A stretch of DNA of 17,421 nt from contig JACOVZ010000016.1 in NCBI GenBank assembly GCA_016177065.1, positions 1 to 17,421 on the forward strand, written 5' to 3'. The notes beneath the pieces are model-generated. The model did not search any database. It had not been told where the DNA came from and saw nothing but the letters and a program-made list of their open reading frames with translations. A program made the translations under genes and the position numbers. Below are positions 1 through 8,090 of this stretch, one piece after another. Each line of letters opens with the position of its first letter. The first letter of the stretch is position 1. The stretch is from Candidatus Wildermuthbacteria bacterium (GTDB taxonomy: Bacteria; Patescibacteriota; Minisyncoccia; Minisyncoccales; UBA10102).

Positions 1-237
1 AAAAAAGATATCCATCCGGCATATTATCCAGAAGCCAAGGTAACCTGCGCCTGCGGAAATAAGTTCACCGTAGGGTCCACCAAGGAATCCATTGAAATTG
101 AGGTGTGCTCTTCGTGCCATCCCTTCTATTCAGGCAAGGAAAAAATCATGGATAAAATGGGCCAAGTTCAGAAATTCAAAGAGAGGCTCGCCAAAAAAAC
201 ATCCCCAAAAAAGAAGGCGGCAAAAAAGTCTGAATGA
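1..237 (+). CDS. rpmE: 50S ribosomal protein L31 (start codon just outside window)
   Basis: Zinc-binding type of ribosomal protein L31, part of the large subunit near the central protuberance. Frame 1 is open from the first base and encodes 78 residues ending in TGA. The fragment begins KKDIHPAYYPEAK, which matches the usual start of L31 after the initiator Met, so probably only about 3 bases are missing. Four cysteines (16, 18, 36, 39 of the fragment) form the CxC...CxxC zinc site of the C+ form, as opposed to the zinc-free paralogue. A lysine-rich tail (SPKKKAAKKSE) follows the normal L31 core. The stop codon overlaps the prfA start as ATGA, implying translational coupling; rpmE-prfA adjacency is common in bacteria. 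The promoter lies outside the window. Confidence 0.95.
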   Translation, partial: KKDIHPAYYPEAKVTCACGNKFTVGSTKESIEIEVCSSCHPFYSGKEKIMDKMGQVQKFKERLAKKTSPKKKAAKKSE

Positions 238-1286
238 TTGACCTGGCGAAAATCAAGCAGGAATACGACGCATTAACCAAAGAACTGACGAATCCAGATC
301 TAATTTCAAATTGGGAAAAATTCCAAGACATATCCAAAAGAAGAAGTTCTCTGGAGAAAATCATAAAAAAAGCGGAGGAACTGGAAGAATTGAAAAAAAA
401 GATTGAGGAAAACAAACAGATTCTCTCTTCGCAAGAGGACCCTGAACTTTCTTCTCTTGCAGAAGAAGAACTCTTAGCCATAGAAGAGCAGGCGAAAAAG
501 ACAGAAAAAGACATTGAGGCATTGGTCAAAAAAAGAGAGGCCGATACTCCAGATGCCCTGATTATAGAGATACGCCCGGGAACCGGAGGCGAAGAAGCTT
601 CTCTCTTTGCGCGGAACCTTTTGGACATGTATATCAAATACGCGCAAGCAAAAGCATGGAAAGAAGAAGTGCTGAATCTCAACGAAACAGACCTTGGAGG
701 AATCAAAGAAGCGTCTCTGGAAGTGAGCGGAGAAGATGCGTTTGAAAAACTCCAGTACGAGGCCGGAGTGCATCGCGTCCAGAGAATCCCTGAAACAGAA
801 AAGGCGGGAAGAATCCATACCTCAACTGCGTCTGTTGCAGTATTGCCAAAACCCAAAAGAACCGAACTCCATATAAGTCCAAATGATCTGAAGCTTGAGT
901 TCTTCAATTCTTCAGGGCCCGGAGGCCAGAACGTGAACAAAAGAAAAACCGCGGTGCGCTTGATCTTCATTCCCACCAATCTTGTCATTGAAGTGCAAAA
1001 CTCAAGAACTCAGCAGAAAAACAAGGAGTACGCAATGGCTCTGCTGGAAGCAAAGCTCGCGGAACAAAAGAGAGAAAAAGAGGAAAAAGAAATGTCAGGA
1101 CAAAGAAAATCCCAGATTGGCTGGGCAAAAAGAGCTGAGAAAATCAGAACATATAACTTTCCCCAGGACCGGATCACCGACCACCGCATTGAGAAATCAT
1201 GGCACGGAATTGAGAAGATCATGGAAGGAAATCTTGACCCTGTATCCGATGCTCTGCTGGAGTACCAAAGATCAAAGTTAAAGTAA
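234..1286 (+). CDS. prfA: Peptide chain release factor 1
   Basis: Class I release factor, 350 residues, terminating translation at UAA and UAG in the ribosomal A site. The N-terminal helical domain (about 1-105) is rich in Glu and Lys. The stop-codon recognition tripeptide is PET (186-188, in HRVQRIPETEKAGRIHTS), the PxT class of RF1, not the SPF of RF2. The catalytic GGQ (230-232) sits in SSGPGGQNVNK. The end of the protein (HRIEKSWHGIEKIMEGNLD) is typical of RF1. ATG at 234 overlaps the L31 stop by 4 nt; no Shine-Dalgarno site is visible, so coupling is likely. Genes in this window also end in TGA, so an RF2 gene must exist elsewhere. The gene converges on the transglycosylase gene with only 10 bp between stops, leaving no separate terminator. 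Confidence 0.96.
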   Translation: MIDLAKIKQEYDALTKELTNPDLISNWEKFQDISKRRSSLEKIIKKAEELEELKKKIEENKQILSSQEDPELSSLAEEELLAIEEQAKKTEKDIEALVKKREADTPDALIIEIRPGTGGEEASLFARNLLDMYIKYAQAKAWKEEVLNLNETDLGGIKEASLEVSGEDAFEKLQYEAGVHRVQRIPETEKAGRIHTSTASVAVLPKPKRTELHISPNDLKLEFFNSSGPGGQNVNKRKTAVRLIFIPTNLVIEVQNSRTQQKNKEYAMALLEAKLAEQKREKEEKEMSGQRKSQIGWAKRAEKIRTYNFPQDRITDHRIEKSWHGIEKIMEGNLDPVSDALLEYQRSKLK

Positions 1287-1296
1287 ACAGCAGAAT

Positions 1297-2661
1297 TTAC
1301 CTTCCAGAGACAGAAGCGGTTCCGTTTGCCAACGCCTTGATGTCTTCTGCGTACTGAGCCGCAATTCTCATAACCGAATCTCCGTAGAATCGGTATCTTG
1401 TGTTTGTGGTCCCTGAAAAGTAAATCATGGCCGCCCTCCATTCCGAGTTGTAATCCTGTTTTGCGGCACCGTATTTTGAAAGATACAGCCCTGCGGCCAG
1501 GAACGCATCCCGTATATTCCAGGGATCCGCGGGCCTTGAAAGCATGGAATCCAGCTGGGATTTATACATCATCCAGGTTGAAGGAATGAACTGGGCCGGG
1601 CCCATTGCGCCCCCGTATCCTCCAACGCTTGGAATGGGGCAGGAAACCGGAGTATTCATAGGATCTCTTCCAAGATCTCTGGTAATCTGCAGGAAAGGCT
1701 GTACGTCTCTTGAAGGTTTCATCACGTTCGCAACAGCAGCTTGGCTTGAAATTCTTGTTCCGCTTCCTGTGCTCGTATTCTTTAAGTAGCACTGGCCCAC
1801 ATTCTTGCCAAGGCTTGATTCCTGCGTAAGCACGGCCAAGAGCAAAGCAGGGCGCACTCCAGTTTGCGAGGCGACAGAATTGGCAATATTCAGAGCTTCT
1901 CCGAAGGTCGGGGCTTCCGGAACTCCGATCAGTTCAAAGATTCTGCTGCGAATCTCCTGTGCCTGCTTTTTCCTATCGGCAAGAAGCTGCTGGTATTCGG
2001 ATTCCTTGCCTTTTGTCTGGTCAAGAATTTTCTCTGTCTGGGATTTGGTGCTCTGGCTTTCCTGCTTCTGGAGAATTTGGATTCTCTTGAAATTTTCCTC
2101 CTGGCTCTTTTCAGATTCCAGTTTACCCTTCTGCGACTCAAGATAACCCTGCAAATCCTTCAGATTCTCCAGAAGATCCTTGTTTTTTGCGTTCAACGCC
2201 TGAAGAGCCGCAATATTGGAGAAGAAATCAGTAAGGGTGTCGCCTGTAAGCAGAATTTCAGCGAAGCTTCTTTTGTCCTGGCTGGAAATCTGCCGGAGAA
2301 TTGCTGAGAGTTCTTCTCGTTTGCCTTCAATCTGCGTGCTCGTATTATCAATGGAGCTTGAAGTATCTTCAATCTGGCCTTTCAAGGCTTCCACGAGCTG
2401 GCTGCTTTTCGCAATCGTCTGGTCAAGTTTCCTAATCTTGCTCTGAAGAGAGGAAATCTGGCCCTGCAAAGTCTTCTTTTCTGACTGGGTCTTGGTAATG
2501 TCCCCTTCAATTGAGTTGATCTCTTCTTCAAGCTTCTGAAGCTCCTGTTCCAGCTGTTCTCTCTCTTGAACAGGAGTAAGCTCTGCCAATGCAAAAGGAG
2601 ACGCCAGGATAAAAGCGGCGATAAGAAGAATCGGAAAAAATACTTTAAGAAAACTTTTCAT
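1297..2661 (-). CDS. Exported coiled-coil lytic transglycosylase (CwlO-like N-terminus)
   Basis: Predicted secreted peptidoglycan-cleaving enzyme of 454 residues. Residues 1-26 form a signal peptide (Lys, hydrophobic stretch, cleavage near AFA/ALA-E). Residues about 30-240 are a long Gln/Glu/Lys coiled coil. It contains a helical segment (FAEILLTGDTLTDFFSNIAALQALN) resembling the coil domains of CwlO, PcsB and EnvC. Residues about 260-440 form a lysozyme-fold domain: TQESSLGKN carries the likely catalytic Glu281, and GGAMGPAQFIPSTW (350-363) is the transglycosylase signature as in MltB-like enzymes. Cys291 and Cys341 could form a disulphide. The start is ATG at 2661, sharing one base with the L25 stop (TGATG); a TTG one codon earlier is less likely. 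It is the last gene of the ftsZ-like operon. The reaction type is well supported; activation through the coiled coil is inference. Confidence 0.85.
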   Translation of the reverse strand: MKSFLKVFFPILLIAAFILASPFALAELTPVQEREQLEQELQKLEEEINSIEGDITKTQSEKKTLQGQISSLQSKIRKLDQTIAKSSQLVEALKGQIEDTSSSIDNTSTQIEGKREELSAILRQISSQDKRSFAEILLTGDTLTDFFSNIAALQALNAKNKDLLENLKDLQGYLESQKGKLESEKSQEENFKRIQILQKQESQSTKSQTEKILDQTKGKESEYQQLLADRKKQAQEIRSRIFELIGVPEAPTFGEALNIANSVASQTGVRPALLLAVLTQESSLGKNVGQCYLKNTSTGSGTRISSQAAVANVMKPSRDVQPFLQITRDLGRDPMNTPVSCPIPSVGGYGGAMGPAQFIPSTWMMYKSQLDSMLSRPADPWNIRDAFLAAGLYLSKYGAAKQDYNSEWRAAMIYFSGTTNTRYRFYGDSVMRIAAQYAEDIKALANGTASVSGR

Positions 2662-3347
2662 CAAGCTTTAGGGGCTCCTGGCTTTTGCTCTGCAGGCTGT
2701 TCCTCTCCTTCTGCAATTTCCTCTTCCTTCTTTGGCTTCTCAACTTTGCCGACTTCCTCCACGTTCTCTTCCACAGGCTTTGCAAGCTCTTCTTCCACCT
2801 TCTGAGACTCCAGAACCTGGGCAATGGCGTCTTCCGGATTATTCAGAATTTCAATCTTCTGATCGGTACCAATATCTTTCACGCAAATTCTGTCTTCAAA
2901 GGTCAAAAGTTTTGACACGTCCACTCGTATTTCATGGGGAAGATCCTGAGGAAGGGCGCGCACCTCCAGTTTCTGCATATTCTTAATGAGAGTTCCGCCC
3001 AAATCCTTCACCGCGGGAGCTGAACCTTCAAATATCAAAGGAACTTCCAGCTCTATCTTCTGGTCTAGGGCTGGCTGGTAAAAATCAATATGCGTCACCT
3101 TGCTGGTTAAAGGGTCCTTCTGGATGTCGTAGATAAACACGGGAGCGGTCTTTTGGTCTACGGTTAAAGAAACAAGAGCGCTCTCCCCTGCTTCCTGGAA
3201 GACCTTTTCAAAATCTTTCTGTGCCACGGAAAGAATCTCTTCCTTCGCGTTGGGGCCGTACAAGACGGCTGGAATCAAGCCCTTTGCCCTGAGAGCTTGG
3301 AGCTTTTTCTTTCTTTCCGTTCTTTTTTGAGCTGAAAGTGAAAGCAT
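2661..3347 (-). CDS. rplY: 50S ribosomal protein L25, long CTC/TL5 form
   Basis: Large-subunit protein that binds 5S rRNA, 228 residues, of the two-domain general stress protein CTC type rather than the short E. coli L25. The N-terminal 5S-binding domain (about 1-90) starts LSLSAQKRTERKKKLQALRAKGLIPAVLYG, with the family-typical arginine-rich stretch and G-IPAVLYG. The beta-rich C domain (about 95-180) includes HIDFYQ and VPLIFEGSAPAVKDLGG. The last 45 residues are a Glu, Lys and Pro-rich disordered tail. The ATG lies 8 nt after the hppA stop without a visible Shine-Dalgarno site. Its TGA overlaps the start of the transglycosylase gene, so both are probably translated from the same long transcript. 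Confidence 0.94.
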   Translation of the reverse strand: MLSLSAQKRTERKKKLQALRAKGLIPAVLYGPNAKEEILSVAQKDFEKVFQEAGESALVSLTVDQKTAPVFIYDIQKDPLTSKVTHIDFYQPALDQKIELEVPLIFEGSAPAVKDLGGTLIKNMQKLEVRALPQDLPHEIRVDVSKLLTFEDRICVKDIGTDQKIEILNNPEDAIAQVLESQKVEEELAKPVEENVEEVGKVEKPKKEEEIAEGEEQPAEQKPGAPKA

Positions 3348-3355
3348 ATGTGTAA

Positions 3356-5335
3356 TTAAATAAGAAATGCGGCTAACAGTATTGCAATGATATTCACCAC
3401 TTTAATAAGAGGATTAATCGCAGGGCCTGCGGTGTCCTTGTAAGGATCTCCTACCGTGTCTCCGGTCACTGCGGCCTTGTGAGCCTCAGATCCCTTGCCT
3501 CCGAAGTTCCCTTGTTCAATAAACTTCTTGGCATTGTCCCACGCTCCGCCTCCTGAAGTCATTGAAATTGCGACAAAGAGTCCGGTGACAATGGTGCCGA
3601 TAACAAATCCTCCCAAGGCCTGAGGCCCCAGAATGAAGCCCACCGCAATAGGAGAAATAACAACAAGCAATGTTGGGAAGATCATCTCTTTCAGCGCGGC
3701 TTTCGTCACAATATCAACGGCTGAGGCGTAGTTTGGTTTCGCGGTTCTTGCCATGATTCCCGGGATTTCCCTAAACTGCCTTCTCACTTCTTCCACGACA
3801 GATCCTGCCGCCTTGCCCACAGCCCTCATTGCCAGAGACGCAAAAATGTAAGGGAGGGCTCCTCCCAAGAAAAGCCCTGCCAGCACATAGGGATTCCCCA
3901 GCTGAAAAGGAAATTGCGCTCCGGCTGCAAAGAGCTCTTGGGTATAGGAGAAAAACAACACAAGAGCCGCAAGACCGGCAGAAGCTATAGCATAGGCTTT
4001 TGTCACTGCCTTTGTGGTATTCCCCACTGCGTCTAGAGAATCAGTGGATTCGCGGGCAGACTCTGAAAGATTCGCCATTTCCGCGATTCCTCCTGCATTG
4101 TCGGTAATGGGACCAAAGGCATCAATCGCAACAACAATGCCAGCTAAAGAAAGCATGGCAACCGCCGCAAGAGCAACTCCGAACAAACCGGCTAAGCCGT
4201 AGGCGATCAGGGCTCCCGCAACAATTACGAGAATGGGAGCTGCGGTTGATTCCATGCCCATTGCAAGCCCCATGATCACATTGGTGCCAGACCCTGTTTT
4301 TGAAGCTTCTGCAATGGTTTTAACCGGCCTGAAGTTCTTTGAGGTGTAGTATTCGGTGATTCCTACCATGAGAAGAGTCACCGCGATCCCCACGGCCATT
4401 GAACCAAACCAAGGCAAAAGCGAGCTTTCAAACCCCTGCTGTTTTAAAAGATAGAAAAATCCTATAAGAGAAAGGGCGGAACTGAGAAGAAGCCCCTGGT
4501 ACAATGCCTTCATGATCCCTTTCCCAAAAAGCTTGACTGCAAAGCTTCCAACAATTGAGGCAATCACTGCGACTCCTCCTATAAGCAAGGGCAGTGCGAC
4601 AGCATTGCCAAGACCGGGAAAAAGCAGAGAACCCAGCAGCATTGCCGCAACCATGGTTACCGCATATGTTTCAAAAAGATCTGCTGCCATGCCAGCATCG
4701 TCTCCTACATTATCTCCCACGTTATCTGCAATAACCGCGGGATTCCTGAGGTCGTCTTCCGGAATGCCAGCTTCCACTTTCCCCACAATGTCTGCTCCAA
4801 CGTCTGCGGCTTTTGTGTAAATGCCTCCTCCCAATCTGGCAAACACGGAGATCAAGGAACCTCCGAACCCAAGCCCAATTAAAGCTTGAAGGTCGCGCGT
4901 TATCATGTAGTAGCCCGAAACCGCAAAGAGCGCCAAACCCACCACAAAAAATCCTGTTACCGCTCCTCCGCGAAACGCAAGCGAGAACGCTTTTGAAAGA
5001 GTGTCTTTTGCCGCTTCAGCCACCCGAACATTTGCTCTCACGGAAATCATCATGCCCAAAAATCCGGCAAGAGCTGAAGCTGCAGCCCCGATTAAAAACC
5101 CGAACGCCACGCCCTTATTTTCAGGGAATACAAACCAAAGAACGGCGAATATGGCAATGGCAACAATCGCAATGGTCCGATACTGCCTCTTTAAATACGC
5201 TGAAGCGCCTTCTTGTATTGCCTTTGCGATTTCCTGCATTTGAGGATTTCCAGCTGAAGATTTCAGCACCTGAAACGCCAAAAACACGGCATACGCAATA
5301 GACAACACGGACGCGGCAAGTGGAAAAACTGTCAT
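3356..5335 (-). CDS. hppA: Membrane-bound proton-pumping pyrophosphatase, K+-independent type
   Basis: Integral membrane pump of 659 residues (about 16 membrane segments expected for the family) that couples hydrolysis of pyrophosphate to export of H+. All substrate motifs are present: DVGADIVGKVE (178-188), DNVGDNVGDDAGMAAD (204-219), AIDAFGPITDNAGGIAEM (403-420), GGGAWDNAKK (595-604) and GDTVGDPYKDTAGP (625-638). In GNTTKA (438-443) the fifth residue is Lys442. Lysine here is the known hallmark of K+-independent H+-pumps, whereas K+-dependent forms carry Ala. The gene lies 8 nt after gap and 8 nt before rplY. Its PPi supply would include sugar-nucleotide synthesis by the operon's own GalU and general biosynthesis. 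H+ rather than Na+ specificity follows from the subfamily, not from direct evidence. Confidence 0.96.
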   Translation of the reverse strand: MTVFPLAASVLSIAYAVFLAFQVLKSSAGNPQMQEIAKAIQEGASAYLKRQYRTIAIVAIAIFAVLWFVFPENKGVAFGFLIGAAASALAGFLGMMISVRANVRVAEAAKDTLSKAFSLAFRGGAVTGFFVVGLALFAVSGYYMITRDLQALIGLGFGGSLISVFARLGGGIYTKAADVGADIVGKVEAGIPEDDLRNPAVIADNVGDNVGDDAGMAADLFETYAVTMVAAMLLGSLLFPGLGNAVALPLLIGGVAVIASIVGSFAVKLFGKGIMKALYQGLLLSSALSLIGFFYLLKQQGFESSLLPWFGSMAVGIAVTLLMVGITEYYTSKNFRPVKTIAEASKTGSGTNVIMGLAMGMESTAAPILVIVAGALIAYGLAGLFGVALAAVAMLSLAGIVVAIDAFGPITDNAGGIAEMANLSESARESTDSLDAVGNTTKAVTKAYAIASAGLAALVLFFSYTQELFAAGAQFPFQLGNPYVLAGLFLGGALPYIFASLAMRAVGKAAGSVVEEVRRQFREIPGIMARTAKPNYASAVDIVTKAALKEMIFPTLLVVISPIAVGFILGPQALGGFVIGTIVTGLFVAISMTSGGGAWDNAKKFIEQGNFGGKGSEAHKAAVTGDTVGDPYKDTAGPAINPLIKVVNIIAILLAAFLI

Positions 5336-5343
5336 GATGTGTT

Positions 5344-6327
5344 TTACAAAGTGCGGGCTGCGGCTTCAAGATGCTTCACGAGGGTTGCCGCATACCCCCA
5401 TTCATTGTCATACCACGATAGCACCTTTACCAAATCTCCGTCAACTACCCTGGTGAAGTTTAAGTCAACAATGGCGCCGTACGGCTCCCCTATAATATCT
5501 GACGACACAACGGGCTCTCTTGTTACTTTGAGAATGCCCTGCCACCTTTGAGATTGCGCCGCCTCTTCAAGTATTCTGTTTATCTCCTCTGCGCTTGTCT
5601 TCTTTTTTGCAACGAACGTGATGTCTGCAACGGATCCTGCCGCAACCGGAACTCTCATTGCAACACCGTCAAACTTCCCCTCAAGCTCTTTGACCGCTCT
5701 TGCCACCGCAACGGCTGCTCCCGTGGAAGAAGGCACGATATTTTGTGCAGCAGCCCTTCCCCTTCTCACGTCAGATCCTTTTACCGGGCCATCAACCAGA
5801 TTTTGGGTTGCCGTGTATCCGTGCACCGTATTCAAAATTGCCTTCTTGACTCCGGGGTTCTCACGCAATATCTCCATAACCGAAGAAGCCGCATTCGTGG
5901 TGCAAGAGCCGTTGGAAGAAATCACGCAGCTCGCCAGATCATTTTCGTTTACTCCAGCCAATACGGTTTTTCCGTCTTTTGTATCATCATCTTTCGCAGG
6001 AGCTGTGATCACGACTCTTTTGGCGCCGGCTTCCAAATGCGCCCTTGCTTTCTCATAGGATTCAAACGCCCCGGTTGCTTCCACTGCAATGTCTACCTCA
6101 AGCTCTTTCCATGGAAGTCTTGCAGGATCTTTTTCCTGCAGAACCTTGACTCCTTCTAAACCCTTGCTGAACTTTCCGTAGATCGTGTCGTATTTCAAGA
6201 GATACTCAAGATTTTCTCGGCTTCCCAGGTCATTGATCGCAACAACCGCAACATCAGGCTTTTCCGCTAATTGCCTGAACAATAATCTTCCTATTCTTCC
6301 GAATCCGTTGATTGCAACTTTTGTCAT
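5344..6327 (-). CDS. gap: Glyceraldehyde-3-phosphate dehydrogenase, type I
   Basis: Cytosolic glycolytic enzyme of 327 residues oxidising glyceraldehyde 3-phosphate with phosphate to 1,3-bisphosphoglycerate. The nucleotide fold starts INGFGRIGR (7-15); Asp33 in AINDLG points to NAD preference. The catalytic Cys142 lies in SSNGSCTTN and the assisting His169 in NTVHGYTATQ. The phosphate-site segments (GRAAAQNIVPSSTGAA) and the C-terminal WYDNEWGYA are intact. The normally near-invariant second cysteine of CTTNC is Ala146 here. The protein is slightly short for the family (about 330-340). The ATG is 4 nt after the nnrD stop and the gene is followed by hppA after 8 nt, placing NADH production, NADH repair and a PPi-driven pump on one transcript. 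Confidence 0.96.
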   Translation of the reverse strand: MTKVAINGFGRIGRLLFRQLAEKPDVAVVAINDLGSRENLEYLLKYDTIYGKFSKGLEGVKVLQEKDPARLPWKELEVDIAVEATGAFESYEKARAHLEAGAKRVVITAPAKDDDTKDGKTVLAGVNENDLASCVISSNGSCTTNAASSVMEILRENPGVKKAILNTVHGYTATQNLVDGPVKGSDVRRGRAAAQNIVPSSTGAAVAVARAVKELEGKFDGVAMRVPVAAGSVADITFVAKKKTSAEEINRILEEAAQSQRWQGILKVTREPVVSSDIIGEPYGAIVDLNFTRVVDGDLVKVLSWYDNEWGYAATLVKHLEAAARTL

Positions 6328-6331
6328 AATT

Positions 6332-7198
6332 CTATTTGTTTATAACCTCGGGAATGGCGTCAATGATGTCTGTGGCGATAAGCGATTCCTTCCACCTGCC
6401 TGCCGCCAGTTCTCCGGCTTTGCCGTTAATGTACGCGGCTCCTGCTGCTGAATTCATTGTTCCAGCTTTGCGCGCCATCAGAGCTCCCGCAATGCCAGAC
6501 AACGTATCCCCTGCTCCTCCAATGCTCAAATACGGGCTTCCTGTTTCGTTCAGAAGCACTTCATTGCCGTCAGTAATAATATCAACCGCGGCTTTCAAGA
6601 GAATGGCCGTGCCAAGCTTCAATGCAACTGCCTTAACTTCCTCAATTCTCGCTTCAAGAGGCATGGAACGGACATCTTTCCCTCCAAGCAAGGTAAACTC
6701 ATACGTGTTCGGAGTCAGGAGAAAGGGCTTTCCGGCAAGAACGCTTGGATCTTTTGCAACCGCATGAATCGCGTCAGCATCAATGACGGCTGGCACATTC
6801 AGGCTCGCAAGATACTGAAGAATCGTGTCTTGGGTTTCTTGAGACCTTCCCATGCCTCCTCCAATGACAATGGAAACATTGCCCCGGGAAACGTCTTTCG
6901 CGGATTCTGTAAGAGAAATAAGAGATGCCAAGTGCTTCAAAAGCAAATGCGCGTCTTCTAAGGGAAATGCGGCAAGGGTCGGAGAAAAAGAAGCAATGAT
7001 ATCTGCCGCGCGCTTGGGGGCGATTATTCTGATCATATCAACTCCGGCCTTGAATCCCGCCATTGCGGCTAATGCCGGAGACCCTGAATAAAATTCGCTT
7101 CCTCCTATCACAAGCATGAGGCCGTAATCGTATTTCCTAACTTCTCCGGGCCTTGGAGGATACAATTCCTTAAGAATATCTTTGGATACTTTGTTCAT
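6332..7198 (-). CDS. nnrD: NAD(P)H-hydrate dehydratase (YjeF C-terminal type)
   Basis: Repair enzyme of the ribokinase-like fold, 288 residues, that dehydrates damaged NAD(P)H hydrate at the expense of ADP or ATP. Visible motifs are GGSEFYSGSPALAAMAGFKAG (32-52), the glycine-rich VIGGGMGRS (111-119), VIDADAIH (138-145), LTPN (161-164) and the nucleotide and catalytic motif GGAGDTLSG (227-235) with Asp231. The family more often reads GTGDVLAG; the GGAGDTL variant is also seen in archaeal-type members. The epimerase domain (NnrE), often fused in front, is absent and not encoded in this window. The ATG overlaps the galU stop (ATGA), and gap follows 4 nt downstream. A related sugar or hydroxymethylpyrimidine kinase is the alternative, but the Ala/Gly-rich N-terminal motif favours NnrD. 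Confidence 0.88.
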   Translation of the reverse strand: MNKVSKDILKELYPPRPGEVRKYDYGLMLVIGGSEFYSGSPALAAMAGFKAGVDMIRIIAPKRAADIIASFSPTLAAFPLEDAHLLLKHLASLISLTESAKDVSRGNVSIVIGGGMGRSQETQDTILQYLASLNVPAVIDADAIHAVAKDPSVLAGKPFLLTPNTYEFTLLGGKDVRSMPLEARIEEVKAVALKLGTAILLKAAVDIITDGNEVLLNETGSPYLSIGGAGDTLSGIAGALMARKAGTMNSAAGAAYINGKAGELAAGRWKESLIATDIIDAIPEVINK

Positions 7199-8085
7199 GG
7201 CTTTATCAATTTTTCATCTTTGATGAATTTCTGCAGATCTTTTCCGAACTCCGGATGCTTTAATGCAAGAGCGGTATTGGAGAACAGCCAGGAACGCTTG
7301 TCTCCGCATTCCCACCATTTCCCCTCAATCTCATATCCATACACTATCTTACCATCTTTCACCATTTCTCCCAACACCTCGCTCAGCACAACTTCTCCCT
7401 TCTTATTCGGCTTTGCTTTCTTCAAATAGCTGAAGACTTCCGGAGTGATGATTCTCCTTCCGACAATGGCAAACTCAGAAGGCACGGATTCCAAAGAAGG
7501 CTTTTCCGCTATTTTCCGTATCTTGTACAGCCTGTTTGCGATCTTTTCGCATTCCGGAGATCCGTAAGAAACAAGCTTCTCTTTGGGCATGCGGTACAGA
7601 GCCAATACCGGCTTTTCTGAGGTTTTGTACACTTTTGCAAGCTGCAAAGACACGGGCTGCGCAGATTCCATAACGTCATCGGGATACGCAACAAAACAAG
7701 GCTCATTCCCAATAAGCTTCTGGGCTTGCAGCACTGCGTGGCCGTCTCCCAGGGGATTTGCCTGCTGAACAAAAGAAAAAGAAATTTCTTCTGAAAGCTT
7801 TGCAACGTTTCTTACTGCCTTTAGAAGGTCTTCCTTTTTCTGCTCTTCAAGCAGTTTCTCAAGTTTCAGGTCATTTTTGAAGTATTCGCTCAAAGCCTTC
7901 TTGTTGCTCTGGCTTGTGACAAACACAATTTCTTTCACTCCGGAATCCCGCAATTCCTCAATGACATAATGAACAAGGGGCTTTTCTACCAGCGGAAAAA
8001 ACTCCTTGGTTACAACGCGCGACAACGGAAGAAACCGTGTGCCAAGACCTCCTAAAGGAATAATTGCTTTGGTGATTTCTCCCAT
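7195..8085 (-). CDS. galU: UTP-glucose-1-phosphate uridylyltransferase
   Basis: Nucleotidyltransferase of 296 residues making UDP-glucose and PPi from UTP and glucose 1-phosphate, the entry to sugar-nucleotide and surface polysaccharide synthesis. The N-terminal signature is IPLGGLGTRFLPLSRVVTKE (9-28), with FFPLVEKPLVHYVIEE after it. YPDDV (134-138) supplies the metal-binding Asp, EKP (194-196) and FAIVGRRIITPEVF follow, and the C-terminal WWECGDKRSWLFSNTAL corresponds to the GalU G-K-GY region. The open frame extends to an ATG at 8133, inside ftsZ, but homology begins at MGEITKAIIP, so ATG 8085, 7 nt past the end of ftsZ, is chosen. Use of another sugar phosphate cannot be excluded. Confidence 0.9.
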   Translation of the reverse strand: MGEITKAIIPLGGLGTRFLPLSRVVTKEFFPLVEKPLVHYVIEELRDSGVKEIVFVTSQSNKKALSEYFKNDLKLEKLLEEQKKEDLLKAVRNVAKLSEEISFSFVQQANPLGDGHAVLQAQKLIGNEPCFVAYPDDVMESAQPVSLQLAKVYKTSEKPVLALYRMPKEKLVSYGSPECEKIANRLYKIRKIAEKPSLESVPSEFAIVGRRIITPEVFSYLKKAKPNKKGEVVLSEVLGEMVKDGKIVYGYEIEGKWWECGDKRSWLFSNTALALKHPEFGKDLQKFIKDEKLIKP

Positions 8086-8090
8086 GCGAG

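Noticed and set aside
176..988. Long minus-strand open frame of 270 codons opposite prfA
   Set aside because: It is antisense to a complete RF1 with intact motifs, is Ser/Phe-rich as expected for a shadow of Lys/Glu codons, and has no recognisable domain.
1276..1303. Possible shared terminator between prfA and the transglycosylase gene
   Set aside because: Only a 5-bp GTAAA/TTTAC inverted repeat with an 8-nt loop is present, with no strong stem or U-run.
4512..5301. Plus-strand open frames opposite hppA
   Set aside because: They are low-complexity Ala/Thr/Pro or Leu/Arg translations lying antisense to a fully conserved membrane pyrophosphatase.
5548..6159. Plus-strand open frame of 203 codons opposite gap
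   Set aside because: It is Cys/Arg/His-rich with no fold signature and fully antisense to GAPDH.
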